A stretch of 64,000 nucleotides of DNA from Novosphingobium sp. (GTDB lineage Bacteria > Pseudomonadota > Alphaproteobacteria > Sphingomonadales > Sphingomonadaceae): NCBI GenBank assembly GCA_026400375.1, contig JAPLPG010000235.1, forward strand, positions 1-64,000, given 5' to 3'. Under the pieces are notes generated by a model that was not told where the DNA came from, ran no database searches, and was given only the letters and a program-made list of their open reading frames with translations. The position numbers and the translations under genes are program-made. Shown piece by piece: positions 1 through 9,623 of this stretch. Each line of letters starts with the position of its first letter. The first letter of the stretch is position 1.

Positions 1-390
1 GCCGATATCATAGCCCGCATCGGCAGCGCTGGCGGCGATCTGATCGGGGTTCATGCCGGCCTGGGCCTGCGCCAGCGCCCACAGCAGCGTCGAGCGTGTG
101 CCCGAACGGCAATAGGCCAGCACGGGCGCATCGCCCGCCTGTGCCAGCGCCTGTTGCATGGCCGTGACTTGCGGCATGGAAAAGCCTGCGTGGCTGACCG
201 GAATGGCAACATAGGCGATGCCCGCGGCATTGGCCGCAGCCTCGATTTCGGGACCCGGGGTCTGATCGTCGGATTCGTCTTCCGGGCGATTGTTGATGAT
301 CATGCCGATGCCCAGCGCCTTGGCATAGGCCACTTCCGCAACGCCGATCTGGGGGCTGGCATAGGTCTTGTCGTCGATCTTGCGGAACAT
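1..390 (-). CDS. TIGR01244/DUF442 family sulfurtransferase, C-terminus cut by window edge
   Basis: The frame opens with ATG at 388-390 (MFRKIDDKTY) and is still open at base 1, so 130 N-terminal residues are visible. A C-x5-R loop, CRSGTRS at residues 94-100, is the phosphatase/rhodanese-like active site of the DUF442 family, which occurs alone or fused to ETHE1-type persulfide dioxygenases. The family is linked to sulfide and persulfide handling in the cytoplasm; the substrate here is inferred only. Most of such a domain (about 110-140 residues) is present, so the protein probably ends just outside the window. The cold-shock gene to the right is divergent. Confidence 0.85.
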   Translation of the reverse strand, partial: MFRKIDDKTYASPQIGVAEVAYAKALGIGMIINNRPEDESDDQTPGPEIEAAANAAGIAYVAIPVSHAGFSMPQVTAMQQALAQAGDAPVLAYCRSGTRSTLLWALAQAQAGMNPDQIAASAADAGYDIG

Positions 391-723
391 CGCGCGGTTT
401 CCTTGTAACGGACCGATTCACTGGCGGCCCTGCCCGACGGGTAGTGCCCAATCCACTGCTGCGGGGCAAGCCTGCCGCCCGGTGGTGCGGCCTGCTGTTT
501 GCCGTTGGCGGGCAAATGGCACGAAAGCCACAGTTTTTGGGACGAAATGCGCAGCTTTTGACGATTCCGTTAGCGGTCCTGCATTTTTGCTTTATAGTCT
601 TCGATGCTGAGGAACGGTGTTTGCCGGAAGGCTTCCCATTGATTCCCTCGTCGCACCGTCGGCTCCCGCGTCCGGCTTGCGGTGCCGTGAAGGTTGGGGC
701 GGATTGAAGGTCTATTGATTTCT
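391..723. promoter_or_regulatory. Divergent intergenic region, 333 bases; weak promoter candidate for the cold-shock gene
   Basis: No convincing gene is seen here. TATAGT at 593-598 could be a -10 for the rightward cold-shock gene; the hexamer 17 bases upstream (TTAGCG, 570-575) is a poor -35. If used, it would give a 5' leader of more than 110 bases, which is usual for cold-shock mRNAs. This is a weak, visually made call. Confidence 0.25.
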
Positions 724-1542
724 ATGGGTTTTGACAGAGGGCGGCGCGGTCGCGGCAGAGACAAGCGCGACGGTTTTGGCGACGAGGGCGGCTTTGATCC
801 CTACGGCGGCGGTGGTGGCGGCGGTTTCGGCGGCGGCGGTTTTGGTGACCGTGGCGGTTTCGGCGGCGGCGATCGCGGCGGCTTTGGTGGCGGCAATCGC
901 GGCGGCGGCTATGGCGGCGGCGGTGGTGGCTTCGGCGGCGGTGATCGCGGCGGCTTCGGCGGCGGCGGTGGCGGCGGCTTCGGCGGCGGACGCTCCGGCG
1001 GCGGTGGCGGCTTCGGTGGCCCGCGCGGCGGCGGCGGTGGCGGCGGGATGCCGGCCCAGGTCGTTGGCACCGGCAAGGGTGTCGTCAAATTCTTCAATGG
1101 CCAGAAGGGCTTCGGCTTTATCTCGCGCGAAGACGGTGGTGAGGACGTGTTCGTCCACATCAGCGCGGTCGAACGTGCAGGCCTTGAAGGTCTTGCCGAA
1201 GGCCAGACGCTGGAATTCAACCTCGTCGATCGCGGCGGCAAGATTTCGGCTGCCGACCTTCAGGTCGTCGGCGATGTCATCCCGGTTGCAGCAAAGCCTG
1301 CTGCGCCTCAGCGTGAGCTGACGGGCGAACGCGCTACCGGAACGGTCAAGTTCTTCAACGCGATGAAGGGCTTCGGCTTTATCACGCGTGACGATGGCCA
1401 GCCGGATGCCTTCGTGCACATCAGCGCTGTCGAACGTTCGGGCCTGCGGGAACTGAACGAAGGCGACAAGCTTGAATTCGACCTCGAAGTCGATCGACGA
1501 GGCAAGCACTCGGCGGTCAACCTGGTGCCGATTCAGGGTTGA
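724..1542 (+). CDS. Glycine-rich double cold-shock domain protein
   Basis: A 272-residue cytoplasmic nucleic-acid-binding protein. Residues 1-15 are Arg/Lys rich ([12 protein letters not shown]), residues about 20-108 are almost pure Gly with interspersed Phe, Arg and Asp ([10 protein letters not shown] units), and two cold-shock domains follow at about 115-180 and 203-270. Each domain carries the RNP-1-like KGFGFI and RNP-2-like VFVHISAVE motifs. A TTG at 694 would add ten residues but has a Shine-Dalgarno directly abutting it, so ATG 724 is preferred. The RGG-like tail plus two domains suggests an RNA chaperone able to condense RNA; that is inference. A hairpin terminator follows at 1602. 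Confidence 0.9.
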   Translation: MGFDRGRRGRGRDKRDGFGDEGGFDPYGGGGGGGFGGGGFGDRGGFGGGDRGGFGGGNRGGGYGGGGGGFGGGDRGGFGGGGGGGFGGGRSGGGGGFGGPRGGGGGGGMPAQVVGTGKGVVKFFNGQKGFGFISREDGGEDVFVHISAVERAGLEGLAEGQTLEFNLVDRGGKISAADLQVVGDVIPVAAKPAAPQRELTGERATGTVKFFNAMKGFGFITRDDGQPDAFVHISAVERSGLRELNEGDKLEFDLEVDRRGKHSAVNLVPIQG

Positions 1543-1601
1543 TCCCGATTGCATCGCTTCCGGTGAATTGACCGGCGGCCTGCAACACCATACGCGCACA
1601 G

Positions 1602-1630
1602 ATGGCGGTCCTTTTGGGGCCGCCATTTGT
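1602..1630 (+). terminator. Rho-independent terminator after the cold-shock gene
   Basis: ATGGCGGTCC (1602-1611) pairs with GGGCCGCCAT (1617-1626) around a TTTTG loop, with one G-U pair, followed by TTTG. It separates the cold-shock gene from argD. Confidence 0.6.
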
Positions 1631-1728
1631 CGTTTGCGATTCCCATTTTCCCATCCGGACTTTTTACCAGACGGACAGCACCCTATTTTCCCGTCATCCG
1701 GACATCTCGTGACCAACAGGAGAGCACT

Positions 1729-2922
1729 ATGTCGATCACCCCGCTGATGCCCGTATACCCCCGGTGCGGCGTGCGTCCGGTGCGAGGCGAGCACTGCCAC
1801 CTGATTTCCGAGGATGGCACCCGTTATCTCGACTTTGCCAGCGGCATCGCGGTCAACCTGCTGGGCCATTCGCACGAGCATCTGGTGGGGGCGATCCAGA
1901 AGCAGGCGGCCACGCTGATGCATGTGTCGAACCTCTACGGCAGCCCGCAAGGCGAGCATCTGGCCAAGCGGCTGGTCGATCTGACCTTTGCCGACACCGT
2001 GTTCTTCACCAATTCGGGCGCCGAGGCGGTGGAGTGCGCGATGAAGACCGCGCGGGCCTATCATTCGGCGGTGGGCAACGACCACAAGTACGAACTGATC
2101 ACGTTCAAGAACGCGTTCCACGGGCGCACGATGGCCACGATCAGCGCATCGAACCAGGAGAAGATGCACAAGGGCTTCTTGCCGCTGCTGGAAGGTTTCA
2201 AGTATGTCGACTTCGACGATCTGGAAGGGGCCAAGGCCGCCATGGGTCCGCACACGGCGGGCTTCCTGGTCGAGCCTATCCAGGGCGAAGGCGGCATCCG
2301 CGACGCATCGGACAATTTCATCAAGGGTCTGCGCGCGCTGTGCGACGAACACGACCTGATGCTGATCTTCGACGAAGTGCAGTGCGGCGTGGCGCGCACC
2401 GGCACGCTTTATGCCTATGAACAGTATGGCGTGGAGCCCGACATCATGGCGACCGCCAAGGGCATTGGCGGCGGCTTTCCGATGGGCGCGTGCCTTGCCA
2501 CCGAAAAGGCGGCGCGCGGCATGGTCGCCGGCACGCATGGCAGCACCTATGGCGGCAACCCGCTGGCGATGGCGGCGGGTGAGGCCGTGCTCGACGTGGT
2601 GGCCAACGAGGCCTTCCTGTCCGACGTTCGCGCCAAGGGCGAGAGGCTGCGTGGCCGGATCGAACAGTTCATCGGCAACTACCCGGACCTGTTCAAGGGC
2701 GTGCGCGGGCGCGGCCTGATGCTGGGCCTGATGATGAAGGTGGAGCCGCGCCCGTTCGTGGCGCACATGCGCGATCATCACCAGTTGCTGACCGTCAGCG
2801 CCGGTGACAACACCATCCGCGTGATCCCGCCGCTGGTGATCGACGACACGCATATCGACGAATTCATGGAGCGCCTGTCTGCGGCTGCTGCCAGCTACCA
2901 GCCGGAGGTTGTCGCATCATGA
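1729..2922 (+). CDS. argD: Acetylornithine aminotransferase
   Basis: A 397-residue class-III PLP aminotransferase that converts N-acetylglutamate semialdehyde to N2-acetylornithine in arginine synthesis; the family often also serves succinyl-diaminopimelate. The frame shows the [12 protein letters not shown] cofactor motif, FDEVQCG, and the Schiff-base lysine K244 in [12 protein letters not shown]. The start ATG 1729 has CAGGAG eight bases upstream; the longer in-frame extension has no support. It overlaps argF by four bases (ATGA), so the two are translationally coupled. Confidence 0.95.
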   Translation: MSITPLMPVYPRCGVRPVRGEHCHLISEDGTRYLDFASGIAVNLLGHSHEHLVGAIQKQAATLMHVSNLYGSPQGEHLAKRLVDLTFADTVFFTNSGAEAVECAMKTARAYHSAVGNDHKYELITFKNAFHGRTMATISASNQEKMHKGFLPLLEGFKYVDFDDLEGAKAAMGPHTAGFLVEPIQGEGGIRDASDNFIKGLRALCDEHDLMLIFDEVQCGVARTGTLYAYEQYGVEPDIMATAKGIGGGFPMGACLATEKAARGMVAGTHGSTYGGNPLAMAAGEAVLDVVANEAFLSDVRAKGERLRGRIEQFIGNYPDLFKGVRGRGLMLGLMMKVEPRPFVAHMRDHHQLLTVSAGDNTIRVIPPLVIDDTHIDEFMERLSAAAASYQPEVVAS

Positions 2923-3845
2923 CCCGTCACCTGATCAACCTTGCCGATGCAGGCGGTGATGCGATCGCCGCCATGCTGAACGATGCGATCGACCGGAAGG
3001 CGGCACGCGCTGGCTTTCCCAAGGGCAAGGCCGATGCTGACGCCCCCTTGGCCGGCCGCGTGCTGGCGATGGTGTTCGAAAAGAATTCGACCCGCACGCG
3101 CGTATCGTTCGATGTGGCGATGCGCCAGCTTGGCGGCTCGGCACTGACGCTCGATTCCGGGACCACTCAACTTGGCCGGGGTGAAACCATTGCCGATACC
3201 GCCCGCGTGCTCAGCCGCATGGCCGATGTCATCATGCTGCGGACCGACGATCACGCCAAGGTCGAGGAACTGGCGCGCCATGCCACGGTGCCGGTGATCA
3301 ACGGCCTGACCGACCTGTCGCACCCGTGCCAGATCATGGCCGATCTGCTTACCGTGATCGAGCATGGCAAGGCTCTGCCGGGCCTTGAGGTGGCGTGGCT
3401 GGGCGATGGCAACAATGTGCTCAACTCGATCGTCGAGGCCGCCGGGCTGATGAAGTTTAACGTGCGGATCGGCGTGCCGGAAGGCTATGAAAGCGACGCC
3501 GGGTTCATCGCCAATGCGCAGGCAGGCGGGGCCAATGTGCGCGTGGTGCGCGATCCCGCCGAAGCGATACGTGGCGCTGACGTGGTGGTGACGGACACGT
3601 GGATCTCGATGGGCCAGGCCCATGCGGACGCCAAGCTGGCGGCGATGGCGCCGTATCAGGTCAACGATGCGCTGATGGCGCACGCCAAACCCGATGCGCT
3701 GTTCCTGCACTGTCTGCCCGTCCATCGCGGTGAAGAGGTCACCGACGCAGTGATCGATGGGCCGCGGTCGGTCGTCTGGGATGAGGCGGAAAACCGTATC
3801 CACGCGCAGAAGTCGGTGCTGCGCTGGGTCTTCGGCCAGCTTTGA
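2919..3845 (+). CDS. argF: Ornithine carbamoyltransferase, anabolic
   Basis: A 308-residue enzyme that makes citrulline from ornithine and carbamoyl phosphate. The carbamoyl-phosphate motif STRTR is at residues 57-61, HPCQ at 135-138, and the ornithine-loop HCLP at 264-267. Length matches the anabolic trimeric family. It follows argD with an ATGA overlap, and hslO starts 15 bases later, giving an argD-argF-hslO transcription unit that is common in Sphingomonadales. Confidence 0.96.
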   Translation: MTRHLINLADAGGDAIAAMLNDAIDRKAARAGFPKGKADADAPLAGRVLAMVFEKNSTRTRVSFDVAMRQLGGSALTLDSGTTQLGRGETIADTARVLSRMADVIMLRTDDHAKVEELARHATVPVINGLTDLSHPCQIMADLLTVIEHGKALPGLEVAWLGDGNNVLNSIVEAAGLMKFNVRIGVPEGYESDAGFIANAQAGGANVRVVRDPAEAIRGADVVVTDTWISMGQAHADAKLAAMAPYQVNDALMAHAKPDALFLHCLPVHRGEEVTDAVIDGPRSVVWDEAENRIHAQKSVLRWVFGQL

Positions 3846-3860
3846 GGGAATGGCAGGACT

Positions 3861-4763
3861 GTGACTGACCAGGGCCAAGGATCGACCGGTTTCGACCGAG
3901 TTCTGCACTTCACGCTGCCGGACCGTGGTGCGCGTGGGCGCGCCGTGCGTCTTGGGCCTGTGCTGGATACTGTCCTGTCTGCCCATGCCTACCCCGCACC
4001 GATCCGTCACCTGCTGGCCGAGGCACTGACGGTCACGGCACTGCTGGGCGCGTTGCTGAAGGACAAGGAAGGCCAGCTGACCATCCAGGCGCAGACCCAG
4101 GACGGGGTGGTCGACCTGCTGGTCTGCGATTATCGCAATGGCGAACTGCGCGGGCATATCCGGCACGATCGCGCCCGGCTGGACGAACTGGGCCCGGCGC
4201 CATCCTTGTTCGCGCTGTTCGGCGAGGGTTATCTGGCGATTACCTTCGACCTCGCGGCCACCGGGCAGCGTTACCAGGGCGTGGTGCCGCTTGAAGGCAC
4301 ATCGCTTGCAGAAGCGTGCGAGCGATACTTCTTCCAGTCCGAACAGGTGCCGACGCTGATCCGCGTGGCGGTGCAAACCACGCCATCGGGCTGCATTGCC
4401 GGCGGGCTGCTTCTGCAGCACCTGCCCGAAGGCGAGGAAGGGCGCGAGCGGCTGCATGTCCAACTCGATCACCCGGAATGGGAACACGTTGCGATCCTGG
4501 GTGGATCGGTAAAGCCGGAGGAACTGGTCGATCCCGCGCTCGATCTGGAAAGCGTCGTCTGGCGCCTGTTCCACGAAGAGCCGGAAATCAGGGTCGAGGC
4601 TGGCGCCGTGCTGAGCCGAGGCTGCCGGTGCACTGCGGAATACTACCGCGACGTCCTGTCACGGTTCGGTGCCACGGAACTGGTTGAAATGAAAGATGAT
4701 GACGGCTTGATTCAGGTCGATTGCGCTTTCTGTTCGCGCACGTTCCCCATCGACTTGCCTTGA
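3861..4763 (+). CDS. hslO: Redox-regulated chaperone Hsp33
   Basis: A 300-residue cytoplasmic holdase activated by oxidation and unfolding. The C-terminal zinc switch is complete: CRC, 30 residues, then CAFC, that is C-x-C-x30-C-x2-C. The N-terminal domain begins VLHFTLPDRGARGRAVRL. The start is GTG 3861, 15 bases after argF; no ATG lies nearby in frame. The link to arginine genes is positional rather than functional. Confidence 0.95.
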   Translation: MTDQGQGSTGFDRVLHFTLPDRGARGRAVRLGPVLDTVLSAHAYPAPIRHLLAEALTVTALLGALLKDKEGQLTIQAQTQDGVVDLLVCDYRNGELRGHIRHDRARLDELGPAPSLFALFGEGYLAITFDLAATGQRYQGVVPLEGTSLAEACERYFFQSEQVPTLIRVAVQTTPSGCIAGGLLLQHLPEGEEGRERLHVQLDHPEWEHVAILGGSVKPEELVDPALDLESVVWRLFHEEPEIRVEAGAVLSRGCRCTAEYYRDVLSRFGATELVEMKDDDGLIQVDCAFCSRTFPIDLP

Positions 4764-4913
4764 ACATCCTTATCTTCGGCAAGTCATGACAGCTATTTTC
4801 ATACCTTGAGCACTGCTTGTGGCGTTCAAAGGCGGCGCCATGGATGCTACAATCCTTGCGACAATGATCGTCCGCACAGACGTGCTGCGATCGGGGGATG
4901 TAAACACAGCATC

Positions 4914-5342
4914 ATGCCACGCCGCTACCGCTTCCAAGTTCACGTTACGCAAGTAACGACGCTTCTTTCGTTCGCGATGTTGGGCTTTGTTGCAAGCACC
5001 GGTGCTGCGCAGGGGCCTGTTCTGGCCATGCTCGACAGGCTTGAGCCGGGGCTTTGGGAAGTGCGCGCGCGTGACAACGCCGAAACCGTCCAGATCTGCA
5101 TCGACAACGGGCGCAAGCTGATCCAGATTCGCCATCAGCGAGAACAGTGTCGGCGTCTGGTGGTGGAGGATTTGCCGGGCATGGTGACGGTCCACTACAC
5201 TTGCCCGGCCAATGGCTACGGGCACACCACCCTCCGGTTTGAGAATCCGCGGCTTGCGCAGCTTGAAACGCAGGGGATCGACAAGGGCTTGCCGTTCAAC
5301 TTCGTGGCCGAAGCCCGGCGGATCGGTGCCTGCTCGCGCTGA
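4914..5342 (+). CDS. DUF3617 family exported protein
   Basis: A 142-residue protein starting MPRRYRF with a hydrophobic stretch (about residues 14-30) that looks like a signal peptide, then the family signature EPGLWEVRA. Conserved cysteines (QICIDNG, REQCRR, YTCPANG, GAC near the end) probably form disulfides in the periplasm. The function of DUF3617 is unknown. ATG 4914 is chosen over an upstream in-frame ATG (4806) because only the shorter form puts the hydrophobic segment at the N-terminus. The 150 bases before it hold no gene. Confidence 0.7.
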   Translation: MPRRYRFQVHVTQVTTLLSFAMLGFVASTGAAQGPVLAMLDRLEPGLWEVRARDNAETVQICIDNGRKLIQIRHQREQCRRLVVEDLPGMVTVHYTCPANGYGHTTLRFENPRLAQLETQGIDKGLPFNFVAEARRIGACSR

Positions 5343-5451
5343 TGACGAGAGACGCAACCGGAAGCGTGCTGGCGCCAATCCCGGGCCGGGCAATATAAAG
5401 TTGCATACGAGACCATTGCATCGGGCTGGTGGCACGGCTAGCCCGTTGCAG

Positions 5452-6153
5452 ATGTCTGAAAACGCTTCTGCAATCATAGCGCCGCTGGCGGTGGTACTGC
5501 TCTCCGGCGGCCTCGATTCGATGGTTTGTACCGCCCTTGCGCAAGAGCAGGGCTTCCGCGTGCTTGCTCTGACGATAGATTACAACCAGCGCCACCGGGT
5601 CGAACTAGAAGCAGCGCGAACCATCGCCAGCAGTCTTCAGGTGGAACGGCACGTCGTGCTGCCACTGGACCTCCGCCAGTTTGGCGGATCGGCACTGACC
5701 GCCGATATCGCGGTTCCCAAGGATGGCTTGGGCGATGACATCCCCGTTACCTATGTTCCGGCTCGCAATCTGGTCTTCCTGTCTCTGGCTCTGGCCTGGG
5801 CCGAGGCTGCAGGGTCGAAGGATCTGTTCATCGGCGTCAACGCGCTCGACTATTCGGGTTATCCTGATTGCAGGCCGGAATTCGTCGAGGGCTTCCAAAG
5901 CCTCGCCCGGGTGGCAACCCGGTTTGGCAGCGAGGGCGGCACGGTGACCGTCCACGCCCCGTTACAATACCTGAAAAAATCAGAGATCGCGCAGGAAGCA
6001 GCGCGACTTGGGCTCGAAGCAGGGCAAAGTTGGTCCTGCTACGATCCCGATCCGGATGGGAGAGCCTGCGGCGTGTGCGACAGCTGTCGCCTGCGACGCG
6101 CAGGGTTTGAAGAGGCAGGCTTGCATGACGGAACGCGGTACGGCGGAGACTGA
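5452..6153 (+). CDS. queC: 7-cyano-7-deazaguanine synthase
   Basis: A 233-residue ATP-dependent enzyme that converts 7-carboxy-7-deazaguanine to preQ0 in queuosine tRNA modification. The PP-loop SGGLDS is at residues 18-23; the zinc cysteines are C196, C206, C209 and C212 near the C-terminus. The start ATG 5452 gives the normal family length. Its 3' end overlaps the start of the MFS gene. No other queuosine gene (queD, queE, queF) is in the window. Confidence 0.95.
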   Translation: MSENASAIIAPLAVVLLSGGLDSMVCTALAQEQGFRVLALTIDYNQRHRVELEAARTIASSLQVERHVVLPLDLRQFGGSALTADIAVPKDGLGDDIPVTYVPARNLVFLSLALAWAEAAGSKDLFIGVNALDYSGYPDCRPEFVEGFQSLARVATRFGSEGGTVTVHAPLQYLKKSEIAQEAARLGLEAGQSWSCYDPDPDGRACGVCDSCRLRRAGFEEAGLHDGTRYGGD

Positions 6154-7717
6154 CGCAGAGCACACCGCGCCGATCCAGAACGAGGCTACGGCCTATAGCT
6201 GGTACGTGCTGTTCATCCTGGTGCTGGTGTACATTCTCAACTTCGTCGACAGACAGATTCTTTCGATTCTGGCCAACGACATCAAGCGGGATCTTTCGCT
6301 TACCGATGCGGATCTCGGCTTCCTCTATGGAACCGCGTTCGCCGTCTTCTACTCGCTGTTTGGCATTCCGCTCGGGCGCCTTGCCGACAATTGGCATCGC
6401 GTGCGGCTGATGGGAGTAGGCCTGGCGATGTGGTCGGTGATGACCGCGGTTTCCGGCTTTTCACGAACCGGTCTGCAGTTGACCGGCGCCCGCATCGGCG
6501 TCGGCATCGGCGAAGCGACGGCCAGCCCGGCGGCCTATTCCCTGATTTCGGATTACTTCCCTCAGCGCCTGCGTGCGACAGCCCTGGCGATATACTCGTC
6601 GGGCCTGTTCCTCGGGGGCGGGCTGTCACTATTTGTCGGAGGCCTGATTCTGGAAGCGTGGAACGGCGCCTATCCCGCCGGCGGCCCGCTTGGGCTCGTG
6701 GGGTGGCAGGCGGCGTTCATGGCTGTCGGCTTGCCCGGAATGTTGCTGGCGCTATGGGTCTTCACGATCCGTGAGCCCGTGCGCGGGGGCATCGATGGCA
6801 TGGCGACGAAGGGGGCAGACCAGCCTTTCAAGAGCTTTGCAGCGGAATTGCTGAACGTCATTCCACCGCTCACCCTCATCGGTGCGGCAAGCCGGGGAAA
6901 GCGCGCTCTTGCAGCAAACGTGCTGTTCGCTGGCGGCGTTGCTCTGGCCATCATGGCTCTTGCCCAGTTGCTGGGGCGTTCAACTTTGCAGCAATGGATC
7001 TTCGTCGGCGTCGGCGCCTACGCGGTGTTCAGCTGGGCAACGGCTCTGAAATCACGCGATCTGCCCACCTTCCGGCTGATCTGGGGAACGCCCGCGTTTC
7101 TGTGCACCACGCTGGGCTACGGCATGGTCGCGTTCATGTCCTACGCATCGTCCTATTGGGGCGCGCCTTATGCCGAACGAGTGTTTGGCATCGCCAAATC
7201 CGACCTTGGCCTCACCATCGGTGCCACTGGCGCTCTAGGTGGTTTTCTCGGAGTCATTCTGGGCGGGCGCATCGCAGACAAGCTGTTCGAACGCGGGCCA
7301 GCCGGGCGGCTTTACGTCACGCTGTTCGGACTTCTTGCCCCGATCGCACCGTTGATCGGAGCCTATACCACGGACTCGTTTGGCGCCTTCGTGATCTATT
7401 CCTTCCTGGCGCAGATCATGTCGAGCAGCGCGCTCGGCGGCGCCGCTGCCACAAGCCAGTTGCTCGTGCTGCCAAGGATGCGCGGAACGGCGACGGCGAC
7501 GTTCTTTCTGGCGACCACGCTTGTCGGTCTGGCGCTCGGGCCATTCATGGCCGGGTACGTGTCCGCGATGAACAACGACAATCTGTCGATGGGCGTGTTG
7601 TCCACGCTCGTCGCAGTGCCGATAGGCCTCGTTTTACTGGTCACCGCGATCAGGACAACGCCAACGGCGCAGGCCAGCCTTGAAAGCCGCGCGCGCGCCG
7701 CCGGTGAAAAACTGTGA
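6125..7717 (+). CDS. MFS transporter, spinster-like
   Basis: A 530-residue inner-membrane protein with about twelve hydrophobic segments. After a short charged N-terminus comes the family pattern YVLFILVLVYILNFVDRQIL, then the loop motif GRLADNWHRVR and a second half with GGRIADKLFERGPAGR. This resembles spinster-type MFS proteins of sphingomonads that are annotated without a proven substrate. ATG 6125 overlaps the queC end by 29 bases; longer in-frame versions would overlap far more. Substrate unknown. Confidence 0.85.
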   Translation: MTERGTAETDAEHTAPIQNEATAYSWYVLFILVLVYILNFVDRQILSILANDIKRDLSLTDADLGFLYGTAFAVFYSLFGIPLGRLADNWHRVRLMGVGLAMWSVMTAVSGFSRTGLQLTGARIGVGIGEATASPAAYSLISDYFPQRLRATALAIYSSGLFLGGGLSLFVGGLILEAWNGAYPAGGPLGLVGWQAAFMAVGLPGMLLALWVFTIREPVRGGIDGMATKGADQPFKSFAAELLNVIPPLTLIGAASRGKRALAANVLFAGGVALAIMALAQLLGRSTLQQWIFVGVGAYAVFSWATALKSRDLPTFRLIWGTPAFLCTTLGYGMVAFMSYASSYWGAPYAERVFGIAKSDLGLTIGATGALGGFLGVILGGRIADKLFERGPAGRLYVTLFGLLAPIAPLIGAYTTDSFGAFVIYSFLAQIMSSSALGGAAATSQLLVLPRMRGTATATFFLATTLVGLALGPFMAGYVSAMNNDNLSMGVLSTLVAVPIGLVLLVTAIRTTPTAQASLESRARAAGEKL

Positions 7718-7721
7718 CTTT

Positions 7722-8258
7722 TCAGCCGACTGTCGTGGCAAGAACGCCACAGGCAATTCGCCCGCCGCTGTTGCCGCTGGGATCGGTCTTGTAATCGTCC
7801 GGACCTGCGTGAACCACGACCGCAGTGCCGTCGGAATCGACAATCGCCGCGGTTATGTCTGACGCCTGACCGGCGATCGGGACGCTGATCGTGCCGTTGC
7901 CGTCCGCACCCACCTCGATGTTCGGCAGGTCACCGAGATGCGGCCCAGCCGGGTTCATGGTGCCATGCTGGTGCGCAGTCGGGTTGAGGTGCCCCCCTGC
8001 GGTGGTAAAGCCCGGCGCTTCACATTTCCCGGTCTGGTGAAGATGGATGCCATGCACCCCCGGAGAAATGCCGGATACCTTGGCGTTCAATGTCATGCCC
8101 GCAGCGGTCCGCACGATCTCTGCGGAGCCGACAGTCTTGCCGGTCGGATCGCTCAAGACGCTCTGCGCCACCGTCGTCGGTTTGCTGTCCGGTATAGACG
8201 TGCAGGCCGCAAAGGCCAGGGGGCAGGTCAGAACGAGAAGTCTTGATTTCGGTATCAT
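7722..8258 (-). CDS. sodC: Cu/Zn superoxide dismutase, lipoprotein
   Basis: A 178-residue periplasmic enzyme that dismutates superoxide. The N-terminus has a lipobox (LAFAAC, lipid-modified C19), so it is probably membrane-anchored. Metal ligands are visible in GIHLHQTGKCE, AGGHLNP and TAHQHG, and the C-terminal GGRIACGV supplies the second disulfide cysteine. ATG 8258 has GGAG eight bases upstream; a GTG directly before it is a poorer choice. It converges on the MFS gene. Confidence 0.93.
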   Translation of the reverse strand: MIPKSRLLVLTCPLAFAACTSIPDSKPTTVAQSVLSDPTGKTVGSAEIVRTAAGMTLNAKVSGISPGVHGIHLHQTGKCEAPGFTTAGGHLNPTAHQHGTMNPAGPHLGDLPNIEVGADGNGTISVPIAGQASDITAAIVDSDGTAVVVHAGPDDYKTDPSGNSGGRIACGVLATTVG

Positions 8259-8302
8259 CACGGATCTCCAAACTGTCCCAATGTGAAGATCCTAACGCAA
8301 AA

Positions 8303-8326
8303 GGGGCCGGATTTCTCCGGCCCCTC
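8303..8326 (-). terminator. Rho-independent terminator of the OmpA-like gene
   Basis: Read leftward, GGGGCCGG pairs perfectly with CCGGCCCC (8303-8310 and 8317-8324) around a six-base loop and is followed by TTTTGCG. It lies 28 bases past the OmpA-like stop codon. Confidence 0.75.
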
Positions 8327-8351
8327 AAACGTTTTCCCGAAATATCGGAAA

Positions 8352-9434
8352 TTACATGCCCGAACCCGGACCGTAGGTGATTTCCACACGACGGTTCTGA
8401 AGTTCGCGAACGCCATCTGCAGTCGGAACGCGCGGGTTGCTTTCGCCGAACGCCTGGCTGGTGATGGAGCCGCTGGGGATGCCATGCGAGGTCAGGTACG
8501 AACGCACCGAAACGTTGCGACGCTCCGACAGGCCCTGGTTGTACTTCGGGGTACCCGAGCGGTCAGCGTAACCTGCGAGCATGATCGGAACGCTGGCGCA
8601 GCTGCCATAGGCCGTGACCGCGTTGTCCAGAATGGTCGCTGCTTCCGGCGTGATGTCCGACTTATCCCAGTCGAAGAACACGATGTACGGACCCTTGTTG
8701 CAGACCATTGCCGGCGGCGGGGGCGGCGGGGGCGGCGGGGGCGGCGGCGGAGGCGGCGGAGGCGGCGGTGCCGCTTCTTCGATCGGCGCAGCGCCACCGA
8801 AGTTGAACGTCAGCGTACCGAGCAGCGAGTGCGAGCGGAAACGGGTACGGGCGTTCTGGCCAGCATTCGTTACCAGATCAATGCCGTTCTGGTTGAAGAA
8901 GCGATACTTCAGGCCCAGATCCACGTTGCTGCTGATGGGTGCCCGAACGCCAGCGAGTGCCTGCCAGGCAAAGCCGGTGTCCGAATCGACGATGTTGCGC
9001 GGCGTGTCGCGGTAGATCAGGCCGACCTTGGCGCGGCTGACGCCAACGCCGCCGCCAACGAAGCCCTGCAGGCCATCGTCAGGTCCGAAATCGAGCAGGC
9101 CGTTGACCATGAAGCTCAGTGCTTCAGCGCCGCCGCCAAGCTGGCTGTCGGGGATGGTCGCCGTGCTCGCATCGTACGACTCTTCCTCAGCGCGACGATA
9201 GCTTACTTCGCTTTCCAGACGGAAGCCGCCGAAGTCATAACCGACGATACCGCCAAAGTCATAGCCAGTGCGGGTGCTCAGAACGCCCTGCTGGTTGGAA
9301 CCGCGAAGGTTCTCAATATCTTCTACAATCATCGCGCCGGCGTCTGCTTCGACATACCAAGCGTTGTCTCGTGCAAATGCCGGCGTTGCCAAGGCACTAG
9401 AAGCCAAGGCTACGCCAAGGATCATTTTCCGCAT
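8352..9434 (-). CDS. OmpA family outer-membrane protein with long polyproline linker
   Basis: A 360-residue protein. It has a signal peptide (MRKMILGVALASSALATPAFA), an eight-stranded-barrel-like N-terminal region to about residue 215, a run of 19 consecutive prolines at residues 223-241, and a C-terminal OmpA/MotB peptidoglycan-binding domain containing FFDWDKSDITPEA, GYADRSGTP and NRRVEI. It links the outer membrane to the cell wall. ATG 9434 has GGGGA upstream. The proline run is encoded by a purine/pyrimidine-biased triplet tract (8712-8768) that could change length by slippage without breaking frame. Confidence 0.93.
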   Translation of the reverse strand: MRKMILGVALASSALATPAFARDNAWYVEADAGAMIVEDIENLRGSNQQGVLSTRTGYDFGGIVGYDFGGFRLESEVSYRRAEEESYDASTATIPDSQLGGGAEALSFMVNGLLDFGPDDGLQGFVGGGVGVSRAKVGLIYRDTPRNIVDSDTGFAWQALAGVRAPISSNVDLGLKYRFFNQNGIDLVTNAGQNARTRFRSHSLLGTLTFNFGGAAPIEEAAPPPPPPPPPPPPPPPPPPPAMVCNKGPYIVFFDWDKSDITPEAATILDNAVTAYGSCASVPIMLAGYADRSGTPKYNQGLSERRNVSVRSYLTSHGIPSGSITSQAFGESNPRVPTADGVRELQNRRVEITYGPGSGM

Positions 9435-9623
9435 TATCGTTTCCCCTATAAGCGACATCATGCCACGTCGTGCAGGTTGTCTACCGGTTCCAAAGTGGTC
9501 ATGCAAGCGGACAAACACGCCAAGTGTTGCACAAAAACAACGGAATTGATCCATTGTGCAGTACAGCACCCACCTTGTTGCGCCCTCATGTGGTGGTGGA
9601 ATGCAACAAGTCGAGTTTGGTTC

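Noticed and set aside
712..2853. Long minus-strand open frame (713 codons), Ala/Thr-rich then His/Arg-rich
   Set aside because: It is antisense to the cold-shock gene and argD. Its composition is what the opposite strand of Gly-rich and GC-rich codons gives, and no domain is seen.
2895..4574. Minus-strand open frame of 559 codons across argF and hslO
   Set aside because: Fully antisense to two well-supported genes; no motif, and compositional features of a shadow frame.
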